Source of the DNA: Verrucomicrobia bacterium TMED40
Lineage (GTDB): Bacteria; Verrucomicrobiota; Verrucomicrobiia; Opitutales; Seribacteraceae
DNA length: 13,923 nt
NCBI GenBank assembly: GCA_002167605.1
Contig: NHCT01000030.1
Coordinates: 51,590-65,512 of the forward strand
Reading direction: 5' to 3'
In this document: positions 1 to 9,347 of the stretch, piece by piece
Position numbering within the stretch: the stretch's first letter is position 1
Layout: every line of letters starts with the position of its first letter
Position numbers and translations under genes: made by a program
The notes under the pieces: generated by a model
Told to the model about the DNA's origin: nothing
The model's database searches: none
The model's input: the letters and a program-made list of their open reading frames with translations, nothing else

Positions 1-236
1 GAGATTGCAGGGGAAGCATAACCTTCTCCTTTCGGGGTTTCCCACAAAACGGTTGGTCCGTCCGCTTCCCACGATTTTGCGATATTGCGCTCCGGAGACT
101 TTGCGTTGTCATTCGGCCCATTAAATCTCGGCCAACCTTCAAGGCTTAGATCATTACCTTTGCTGGTCTCAGATCTGAGACTGGTCGCTGATAGCAGGAA
201 CTCGAGGGAGAACAATATGAAGATTAATCTATGCAC
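1..236 (-). CDS. Secreted PQQ-binding-like beta-propeller protein, N-terminal fragment (partial at left edge)
   Basis: The minus strand is open from an in-frame stop near 261-263 to the window edge, giving 78 residues plus two bases. The first usable start is GTG at 236. Residues 1-19 look like a signal peptide: a basic start (VHR), a hydrophobic core (LIFILF...FLL) and a small-residue region (SATS), so the product is probably exported. Residues 34-78 carry the opening signature of PQQ-like/BamB-type propeller proteins: GWPRFNGPNDN, then SPE, then SWEADGPTVLWE and GEGYASPAI, where the first blade begins. Family members of this kind are 7-8-bladed propellers, often of unknown substrate and numerous in Planctomycetes and Verrucomicrobia. 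There is no ATG. An ATG at 264 opens a different frame that stops after 11 codons, so either GTG is the true start or a frameshift separates the two. Family call is firm; specific function is unknown. Confidence 0.75.
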   Translation of the reverse strand, partial: MHRLIFILFSLEFLLSATSLRSETSKGNDLSLEGWPRFNGPNDNAKSPERNIAKSWEADGPTVLWETPKGEGYASPAI

Positions 237-365
237 GAAGGAAGTATTCTTTGATCTTCCTCATTCTATCAACCCGAAACAAACATTAAGTGTCTGCTTT
301 TCTTTTCTTGAATCAAAACATTCTCGCCCCAAGGTGTTTTTAAGTTAGTTTAAAATTCGTTACTC

Positions 366-2060
366 GTGAAAGAAGTCATCAAGTCCATACCTTCGGCCTT
401 TAATCAAAGGAGCAAAAGAAAGAACCTTTCCCGTTTCTTGCGTTTCGCCTTGGTTTTGGGCTGCTTCGTTTTTATCTACATGAATATTTACCGTTCCCTT
501 ATGGGAGCGGAGAGAGGCGAAGTAATCACTTGGGTCGAATCCTTCTACTGGGTCCTTACTACCATGTCCACCCTCGGTTACGGGGATTTTACCTTTGATG
601 GGCCTGTGGGTCAGGTATTTTCCATGGGTGTTCTGCTAACCGGCCTCTTTTATCTCTTTATGATGCTTCCATTCGTCTTCATGGAGTTCCTCTATAAGCC
701 GTTCATGGAGTACCAAACCGGGGCTCGTGTCCCAAGGCGATTCGAAGCGACTGAGCAAAAGCATGTAATTATCACCCATTACGATTCGATTAGCCACGCC
801 CTGATGGATAAATTAACCCAGTTTGGGTACCCTTTTGTGCTCGTGGTGGAGTCAATGAAGGAAGCCTTAAGACTGCACGACATGAATGTGCCGGTTATGC
901 TCGGTAATTTGGATGAAGCCGAAACCTTTGAGCATGCCGGAATTATGGATGCGGAAATGGTTGTAGCCACGGATGACGACATCAGAAATGTAAACATCGC
1001 CTTTCGGGCAAGGGATGCATCGCCGAACTTAACCATCGTGGGAACTTGCAACCGCGAAACATCCGAGGACATTCTTTCTTTGGCCGGTGCTAATCATGTA
1101 ATACGAACGGCCAAGCAAATGGGGAGTTTTTTGGCTCGCAGAATAAGTTGTACGGATAACAACACTCACTTGATTGGGCGTTTTGATGAGGTACTGATCG
1201 CTGAAGCCACAATCCATGGCACGCCATTGGTTGGAAAAGAACTGAAGGATGTGAATTTACGTGAAGAGTATGGGGTGAATGTGGTAGGGATGTGGGAACG
1301 CGGGCACTTTGAGTTGCCTGAACCCGATGCCATGCTCAATAATCACACCGTCCTTTTGATGGCTGGTATGGAGGCCAACTTCAAAAAATATGACAAAGCC
1401 TTCAGTGGTTTTACTCACAACAATGCACCGGTTATTATTATAGGTGCTGGCCGTGTCGGCAGGGAAACAGCAAAGACTTTATCTGAAATGAATATCCCGT
1501 ATCGCGTGATCGAGTCCGATGACCGCAAGGTTGCAATGGTGCAAAATTCCATACACGGCGACGCTTCTGACAAAGCGGTTTTGGATCGGGCCGGAATTAA
1601 TAAGGCACCCGCTGTGGTGATTACCAGTCACAATGATGAGAGTAACATTTATTTAACGATTTACTGCCGGAAACTAAGGCCTGACATTCAGGTCATTACC
1701 CGGGCTTTCCTTCATCGCAACGTCGAACCCCTGCATCGGGCCGGCGCGGACTTCGTGATGTCCCAAGACCACATGGGTGCTAATACGATTTTCAACCTCC
1801 TGAACCGTGCTGAAATCCTTATGGTAACTGAAGGCTTGGATGTTTTTAGCCAGAAAACTCCAAAATCCTTGGTCGGAGTGAAATTAAATGACTGCAAAAT
1901 TCGTGAAAAGACCGGTTGCAGTATTGTTGCGATTAAAGGAGATGCCGGAACCGTTATAACGCCCTCGCCGGAACATCAGTTTTCAGAAGAAGGTGAGATT
2001 ATCCTGATTGGAGACGAGGCGGCGGAAAAGGCTTTTGAAGCGAAGTTCTGCCCTTCCTGA
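366..2060 (+). CDS. Two-TM potassium channel with tandem RCK (TrkA-N/TrkA-C) domains
   Basis: Predicted inner-membrane K+ channel subunit of 564 residues. TM1 is about 22-45, the pore helix about 58-68, the selectivity filter TLGYGD lies at 69-74 and TM2 at about 82-109. The cytoplasmic part holds two RCK units: TrkA-N about 131-265 with TrkA-C about 270-335, then TrkA-N about 353-485 with TrkA-C about 490-560. The second RCK keeps the Rossmann glycines (GAGRVG, 360-365) and the acidic beta2 end (E383). The first reads HVIITHYDSISHAL (133-146), with no GxGxxG, so it probably does not bind nucleotide in the usual way. Tandem-RCK channels such as GsuK form eight-RCK gating rings. The start is GTG: an in-frame TAA lies at 351-353, there is no other upstream start, and the next ATG (residue 39) would cut TM1. 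No Shine-Dalgarno is visible. It is divergent from the propeller gene and followed closely by the MFS gene. Ligand and gating are not predictable. Confidence 0.9.
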   Translation: MKEVIKSIPSAFNQRSKRKNLSRFLRFALVLGCFVFIYMNIYRSLMGAERGEVITWVESFYWVLTTMSTLGYGDFTFDGPVGQVFSMGVLLTGLFYLFMMLPFVFMEFLYKPFMEYQTGARVPRRFEATEQKHVIITHYDSISHALMDKLTQFGYPFVLVVESMKEALRLHDMNVPVMLGNLDEAETFEHAGIMDAEMVVATDDDIRNVNIAFRARDASPNLTIVGTCNRETSEDILSLAGANHVIRTAKQMGSFLARRISCTDNNTHLIGRFDEVLIAEATIHGTPLVGKELKDVNLREEYGVNVVGMWERGHFELPEPDAMLNNHTVLLMAGMEANFKKYDKAFSGFTHNNAPVIIIGAGRVGRETAKTLSEMNIPYRVIESDDRKVAMVQNSIHGDASDKAVLDRAGINKAPAVVITSHNDESNIYLTIYCRKLRPDIQVITRAFLHRNVEPLHRAGADFVMSQDHMGANTIFNLLNRAEILMVTEGLDVFSQKTPKSLVGVKLNDCKIREKTGCSIVAIKGDAGTVITPSPEHQFSEEGEIILIGDEAAEKAFEAKFCPS

Positions 2061-2078
2061 TCGTTCGGGGTTGACCCC

Positions 2079-3305
2079 TTGCCCTGCGATGTGGATGTGA
2101 AAAGTTCCACCCCCCTATTCCGACTTGATTTGAGCCGAGGGTTTTTCCTCGGCATACTGGATTCAAGCTTTGGCGTATTCGTTCTTCTTATTTGCATTCG
2201 GCATTTCGAGGCGCCCGATTATTGCAAGGGGCTAATTGCAGCTGGTGGTTCCGTTGGTCTTCTCGCTACAAGTTTACTGGTAGGCATGTGGAGTAATTCC
2301 AGTTGCTCAGAGCCCATTAAGTGCTCCATTTATATGTTCCTAAGCGGTCTATTCATTTTCCTGTCATCGTGGGTTAGTGGCGTGATGGCGTTTACGGTCT
2401 TCATGCTCTTGGCCCAAATTTTTCTTTCTCAAGTACCTAGTTTGATGATCGGGGTCTATTCGTCTTTGTATATGAAGGAGGATCGGGGCTTTCGGGTTTC
2501 CTGTAACTTGGTCATGAGTACAATCGGAGGAATCGCGACATCGTTTTTATTTGGGCATTTTTTGGATGAGGAACAAAGTGGCTATCGACTGATTTTATGG
2601 TCCATGTCGTTTTCCGCCTTTTTTTGTGCCATCATTCATTTTTTCATGCCTTCCGTTTACCGTAAGAGGGAAAAACTAAGTTTGATGAATAACCTTGGGA
2701 ATGTGTTTCGTATTCCCCGAGAAGATTCTCTGTTCGGAAGAATACTGATTGCATGGATGATCCTTGGGTTTGGTGCTATCATGACCTTCCCTCTTCGGGT
2801 CGAATATCTAGCCGAAGAAGGAGGACTGAATTTGTCCAACGCGGAGATTGCCTTGATCGGCGTTGGTATTTTTTTCCTCTTTAAAATAATTGGTAGCTTA
2901 TTTTGGGGGAAGCTTTTCGATCGCATGCATTTTATGAGATATCGAATCAACATAAATCTATTTATGTTGGTTGCGATCTTGGTTTACTTCAATGCGCCGG
3001 GCTTTCTTGGGGTTGCAATCGGGGCTGCCCTGGCGGGTGTTGCCACAGGTGGTGCAAATCTTGCCTGGAGTCTTTGGGTCACGAAAATTGCTCCACCCGG
3101 TCGAGTGTCTGAATACATGGGGGTCCATATGTCCTTCACGGGCATTCGAGGGGCAACTGCTCCATTTATGGGCTATGCCTTAGTGGAACCACTGGGCTTC
3201 TCCGGAGTCTCCTTTCTTTCAGCTGGCTGTATTCTTTTGGCAACCATTCTTTTTGCCACCACCCTCAAAGATACTCGGTTTTCAGATTCAAGCGAAGGTT
3301 GTTGA
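2079..3305 (+). CDS. Major facilitator superfamily (MFS) transporter
   Basis: An integral inner-membrane protein of 408 residues with about twelve hydrophobic segments. N-half helices run from about 20-42 to 170-191, a basic central loop (PSVYRKREK) is at about 191-199, and C-half helices run from about 221-244 to 375-396. The loop between helices 8 and 9 has GKLFDRM (277-283), matching the MFS motif-A pattern G-x-x-x-D-R. Nothing identifies the substrate. There is no ATG near the N-terminus. TTG 2079 has GGGG (2067-2070) about 8 bases upstream and is used here; GTG 2091 and GTG 2097 would remove only 4 or 6 residues ahead of the first helix. The channel gene ends 18 bases upstream in the same reading frame, so the two are probably co-transcribed. 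The 3' end has a short polar tail (KDTRFSDSSEGC). Superfamily call is firm; start is uncertain by a few codons. Confidence 0.82.
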   Translation: MPCDVDVKSSTPLFRLDLSRGFFLGILDSSFGVFVLLICIRHFEAPDYCKGLIAAGGSVGLLATSLLVGMWSNSSCSEPIKCSIYMFLSGLFIFLSSWVSGVMAFTVFMLLAQIFLSQVPSLMIGVYSSLYMKEDRGFRVSCNLVMSTIGGIATSFLFGHFLDEEQSGYRLILWSMSFSAFFCAIIHFFMPSVYRKREKLSLMNNLGNVFRIPREDSLFGRILIAWMILGFGAIMTFPLRVEYLAEEGGLNLSNAEIALIGVGIFFLFKIIGSLFWGKLFDRMHFMRYRININLFMLVAILVYFNAPGFLGVAIGAALAGVATGGANLAWSLWVTKIAPPGRVSEYMGVHMSFTGIRGATAPFMGYALVEPLGFSGVSFLSAGCILLATILFATTLKDTRFSDSSEGC

Positions 3306-3334
3306 ATATTTTTCGCTCCTATTCTAATTTCAAA

Positions 3335-3349
3335 TTCAATCGAATTGAA
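3335..3349. promoter_or_regulatory. Perfect inverted repeat in AT-rich leader of the barrel gene (possible operator)
   Basis: TTCAAT-CGA-ATTGAA is a perfect 6-bp dyad with a 3-base spacer. It sits 31 bases upstream of the ATG at 3380, in the short AT-rich gap after the MFS stop. The size and symmetry would suit a dimeric regulator or a short hairpin. AT-rich dyads of this length also arise by chance, and no matching regulator is in the window. Confidence 0.25.
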
Positions 3350-3379
3350 AAGCAAATCTACCAAAATCTGTTTCAAGTT

Positions 3380-3988
3380 ATGAAAATTATTAGTCAAGCC
3401 ACCCTTTTCTTCTTGTGCTTATCTTCGCCCCTACACAGTAAGTCTCGACTGGGTGAGTATTTCCTTGGATTTGGTGCATTCCGTGCCGGTGGCGGAGATG
3501 TTGTTGAAGTCAAAGGCGATAGCTTGAATTTATCAGCCAACAGTCCAGCAAGCGACTTCGCTGATTTCGCACTTTCCTTCAACTACGGCAATTTGGAAGA
3601 CAATGCGACCGAGCACTCCTTGTGGAGTTTGAATTTGAATTATGTCATGCATTTTAATGACATTCATACCTCTGCAGCCATGTTCAACCCCTACGCAGGT
3701 ATCGGCTTAGGTTACATGAATGATGCCAGCGGCATGATCTTGGGTGATGACGGAATGACTTGGGCACTTCAACTCGGTTCCGAGGTGGCCTTTACTGAGT
3801 CTCTATCCATGAATTTTGGAAGTAGTTTCTTTGGGTTATGGAAAGATTTAGCACAAACTGAATTTAGTGCTGGTCTAGGAGTCACATGGTGGATTAATGA
3901 AACGCACGGCATGGCAATTGACTACGATTACACCTTTGGAGATAAGATCGATTACCTTTCCTTGAGTTATCTTTATTCTTGGCGTTAA
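3380..3988 (+). CDS. Small outer-membrane beta-barrel protein (OmpA/OmpW-like fold), function unknown
   Basis: A protein of 202 residues. A signal peptide fits residues 1-20 (MKIISQ, hydrophobic TLFFLCL, then SSPLHS). The mature part alternates polar and aromatic or hydrophobic residues as in beta-strands, for example FALSFNYG (63-70), LWSLNLNYVMHF (81-92), NPYAGIGLGYM (103-113), WALQLGSEVAF (128-138), SAGLGVTWWI (163-172) and LSLSYLYSWR (193-202). That suits a small eight-strand barrel in the outer membrane. The C-terminus is Arg rather than the usual Phe, with aromatic residues just before it. The frame is open further upstream to a TTG at 3299, but that would add 27 polar, basic residues ahead of the signal peptide and overlap the MFS stop, so ATG 3380 is preferred. 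No family name can be given. Confidence 0.7.
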   Translation: MKIISQATLFFLCLSSPLHSKSRLGEYFLGFGAFRAGGGDVVEVKGDSLNLSANSPASDFADFALSFNYGNLEDNATEHSLWSLNLNYVMHFNDIHTSAAMFNPYAGIGLGYMNDASGMILGDDGMTWALQLGSEVAFTESLSMNFGSSFFGLWKDLAQTEFSAGLGVTWWINETHGMAIDYDYTFGDKIDYLSLSYLYSWR

Positions 3989-4000
3989 TTAATCAAATTT

Positions 4001-4007
4001 AAGGGGA
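4001..4007 (+). promoter_or_regulatory. Ribosome binding site of the C-S lyase gene
   Basis: AAGGGGA lies 7 bases before GTG 4015, 10 before GTG 4018 and 16 before ATG 4024. The spacing favours one of the two GTG codons over the ATG. It is among the few recognisable Shine-Dalgarno sites in the window. Confidence 0.5.
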
Positions 4008-4014
4008 ACTTGCT

Positions 4015-7211
<3,197 letters not shown>

Positions 7212-7295
7212 GCCTAAACAAACTCTATCTTTGTGTGAATTGCGTTGAGGATCTTGCGTTAGTCCGTATCCTATCACATTGAGATAATTTAAACC

Positions 7296-8420
7296 GTGCC
7301 AAATCAAACAAAGACAGCCTTCGATCCCGTAGAGGATGCACTTGGTGAAATTGCCAAGGGAAACATGGTAATTGTAACGGATGACGAATCCCGCGAAAAT
7401 GAAGGCGATTTGGTTATGGCGGCTTCCAAGGCTACTCCTCAATCAATCAATCACATGATTCTGCATGCGAGAGGCCTGATTTGCGTCCCTTTGCTCAGTA
7501 ACCAGCTATCCCGCCTTGGTATTTCAAGTATGGTGCCGCACAACCGGGAAGCTCAAAAAACTGATTTTACTGTGTCGGTTGACGCAGCAGAGGGAATCTC
7601 CACGGGTATCAGCGCCTACGACCGTGCCACTACCATTAATATTCTTGCTAATCCGGATTCGTCTCCTGATTCACTCGTCCAACCCGGGCATGTTTTTCCC
7701 CTCCGAGCAAGGCCAGGAGGTGTTTTGGAGCGGGCTGGTCATACCGAGGCTGCGGTGGATTTGGCTTCACTTGCTGGCTTGCACCCGAGTGGTGTCATTT
7801 GCGAAATCCTCAAGAAGGATGGGAGTATGGCCAGGCTGACCGACCTGAATCGTTTAAAGAAAAAATGGGGATTAAAACTCATCTCCATCGCTTCACTCAT
7901 TGAGTTCCGTCATAAACGAGAAAAACTGATTGAACAAATTTCGGAATCTGATTTTCCTTGCCCATCTGGAAACTTTAAATTGCGAGTTTTTCGCAGTATT
8001 CTTGATGGACGCATCCATCATGCGTTAACCTTGGGTAAATTTTCAACCCGCACCCCTACCCTTGTTCGGGTTCAAACTGCAGACACATTGAGGGATGCTT
8101 TGGGTTTTGAGGAAACTTCCGGGAGTTCTGGCACCATCAAGAAATCCCTCGACCTAATCGCCAGGCAAAAGAAGGGGGCACTTTTGTATATGGAGCCCCG
8201 CAGGCCCGATTTTGACAGGTGGAGTAAAGTCAAGGATCCTCGATCTAAAGATACCGAACCCCCAAAGATGGACTTTCGTGACTATGGGATCGGGGCTCAA
8301 ATCTTAGTTGCACTTGGCATTAAGAAACTCAAATTAATCTCTAGAGACCAAAGGAAAGTTGTAGGGCTCGATGGCTACGGTTTAGAGATCACCGATCGTA
8401 TGCTTCTGTCCAAGGATTGA
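7296..8420 (+). CDS. ribB: RibBA: 3,4-dihydroxy-2-butanone 4-phosphate synthase with degenerate GTP cyclohydrolase II domain
   Basis: A protein of 374 residues. The N-terminal half (about 8-205) is an intact RibB making dihydroxybutanone phosphate from ribulose 5-phosphate: DDESRENEGDL (29-39), HARGLICVPL (57-66), DFTVSVDA (90-97), TGISAYDRATT (103-113), PGHVFPLRA (130-138) and GGVLERAGHTEAAVDL (141-156). The C-terminal half (about 220-374) aligns with RibA at its ends (FKLRVFRS, LVRV, FRDYGIGAQIL 327-337, GLDGYGLEI 357-365). The zinc-binding GDxFGSxRCDCG stretch is replaced by a cysteine-free LRDALGFEETSGSSG (265-279), and RQEGRGIGL by EPRRPDFDRW (300-309), so cyclohydrolase activity is very unlikely. 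This resembles the ribBX variant described in Proteobacteria. The start is GTG, with a GATAAT hexamer 7 bases before it and no Shine-Dalgarno. One base separates its stop from ribH. No FMN riboswitch fits in the 84-base leader. Confidence 0.93.
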   Translation: MPNQTKTAFDPVEDALGEIAKGNMVIVTDDESRENEGDLVMAASKATPQSINHMILHARGLICVPLLSNQLSRLGISSMVPHNREAQKTDFTVSVDAAEGISTGISAYDRATTINILANPDSSPDSLVQPGHVFPLRARPGGVLERAGHTEAAVDLASLAGLHPSGVICEILKKDGSMARLTDLNRLKKKWGLKLISIASLIEFRHKREKLIEQISESDFPCPSGNFKLRVFRSILDGRIHHALTLGKFSTRTPTLVRVQTADTLRDALGFEETSGSSGTIKKSLDLIARQKKGALLYMEPRRPDFDRWSKVKDPRSKDTEPPKMDFRDYGIGAQILVALGIKKLKLISRDQRKVVGLDGYGLEITDRMLLSKD

Positions 8421-8421
8421 A

Positions 8422-8895
8422 ATGAGCGAAGATACCCCGGCATTCACGGCAATTGATCCTGCAGGTTTTGAGTTTGGTATTGTCACTGCATCTTACAATA
8501 AAACTCTGTGCGATGCCTTGCAGTCTCGAGTTTGTGAGGTTTTGAATTTCACGGGTGTACCCAAGGAAGTCATCATGGAGAGGGTTCCTGGGGCTCATGA
8601 GCTTCCAGCAGCATTAAAACTCATGCTGGAAGGCCGTACCTTTCACTGTCTTATTGCATTGGGTGTGGTGATCAAGGGCAGCACCTCTCACCATCACTTG
8701 GTGGCGGAGTCCGCCGGTCATGCAATCCAGTCACTTGTAATTGATCGTGGTGTGCCCATTATAAATGGAATAGTCGTAACCGATGACTTGAGGTCTGCCG
8801 AAGAGCGAATCACCGGAAGCCTCGATCGGGGCAAGGAATTCGCTCAATCGGCTTTGCATATGGCACAACTTTACGAAAAATGGACGAAGATTTAA
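8422..8895 (+). CDS. ribH: 6,7-dimethyl-8-ribityllumazine synthase RibH
   Basis: The penultimate riboflavin enzyme, condensing dihydroxybutanone phosphate (the RibB product) with 5-amino-6-ribitylaminouracil. At 157 residues it has the usual length. Landmarks: GIVTASYN (19-26, Y25 at the aromatic stacking position), VPGAHELPAA (55-64), and ALGVVIKGSTSHHHLVAES (79-97), where H90 aligns with the catalytic histidine of the THxDY-type motif. R129 and the DRGKEF segment (135-140) correspond to the phosphate-binding RAGxKxGNKG region in altered form. The usual FGVLTTE strand reads NGIVVTD (115-121), so the conserved Phe is Asn here. ATG 8422 lies one base after the ribBA stop, and the 3' end overlaps nusB by 16 bases. 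It is one operon with ribBA and nusB. The family call is secure. Confidence 0.94.
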   Translation: MSEDTPAFTAIDPAGFEFGIVTASYNKTLCDALQSRVCEVLNFTGVPKEVIMERVPGAHELPAALKLMLEGRTFHCLIALGVVIKGSTSHHHLVAESAGHAIQSLVIDRGVPIINGIVVTDDLRSAEERITGSLDRGKEFAQSALHMAQLYEKWTKI

Positions 8896-9341
8896 TCACA
8901 AACCCGAACTGGAGTCAGCGGCGGCAAAACCGTGCCACTGCTTTCCGATTTCTTTTTCAATGGGAGCTTAACCCAACCGATCGTCTCCGCGAGGATTTAG
9001 CTGAATTCATCGACCGCCTGGAGCATGATGAGGATTATTACACTTACTCCTTTGAGCTGGTGGATGGGGTTCTTGATAAGATTAAAATCCTCGACTCCAT
9101 CATCCAGGAAATCGTGACAAACTGGGATTTTAGTAGAATCGCTAAAGCGGACTTGGCACTCTTACGACTCGCTTTGTATGAGATTAAGTACCGGTTGGAT
9201 GTTCCGCCCGTGGTAATCATTGACGAGGCCTTGGAGATTGGTAAGGAATTCTCCTCCGAGAACTCAAAGAAGTTCCTTAACGGCGTTTTGGATAAGGCTT
9301 TGGAGCAGATCGATAGACCTGCTCGCAAACCTGCAGTCTGA
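8880..9341 (+). CDS. nusB: Transcription antitermination factor NusB
   Basis: An all-helical cytoplasmic factor of 153 residues. With NusE (S10) it binds boxA RNA and supports rRNA antitermination. Motifs: RRQNRATAFRFLFQWEL (14-30, the first helix, where SRRxAR..AlQaLYqwe is usual); a middle helix (about 55-80) ending NWDFSRIAKADLALLRLALYEIKY (81-104), the classic W...RI...D..LLR.A.yE pattern; then VPPVVIIDEALEIGKEF (108-124) and the C-terminal FLNGVLDKAL (132-141). The start ATG 8880 lies inside ribH, giving a 16-base overlap in another frame and pointing to translational coupling. ribH-nusB adjacency is widespread in bacteria. Only 6 bases separate its stop from that of the convergent UDP-glucose dehydrogenase gene, leaving no room for an intergenic terminator. 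Confidence 0.96.
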   Translation: MDEDLITNPNWSQRRQNRATAFRFLFQWELNPTDRLREDLAEFIDRLEHDEDYYTYSFELVDGVLDKIKILDSIIQEIVTNWDFSRIAKADLALLRLALYEIKYRLDVPPVVIIDEALEIGKEFSSENSKKFLNGVLDKALEQIDRPARKPAV

Positions 9342-9347
9342 ACAATA

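Noticed and set aside
85..348. Plus-strand ORF of 87 codons with no family resemblance
   Set aside because: It lies opposite the propeller N-terminus, which has a clear family signature and signal peptide on the minus strand; the plus frame shows no domain or RBS.
3299..3379. TTG start giving the barrel protein 27 more residues
   Set aside because: It would bury the signal peptide behind a polar basic stretch; ATG 3380 starts directly at the signal peptide.
7240..7260. Direct repeat TTGCGTT (7240-7246 and 7254-7260) before ribBA
   Set aside because: A 7-base repeat is too short to stand above chance, and neither copy is at -35 spacing from the GATAAT hexamer.
7212..7295. FMN riboswitch or intrinsic terminator between ligA and ribBA
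   Set aside because: The gap is 84 bases, too short for an FMN aptamer plus expression platform. No aptamer-like sequence and no stem followed by T residues is seen.
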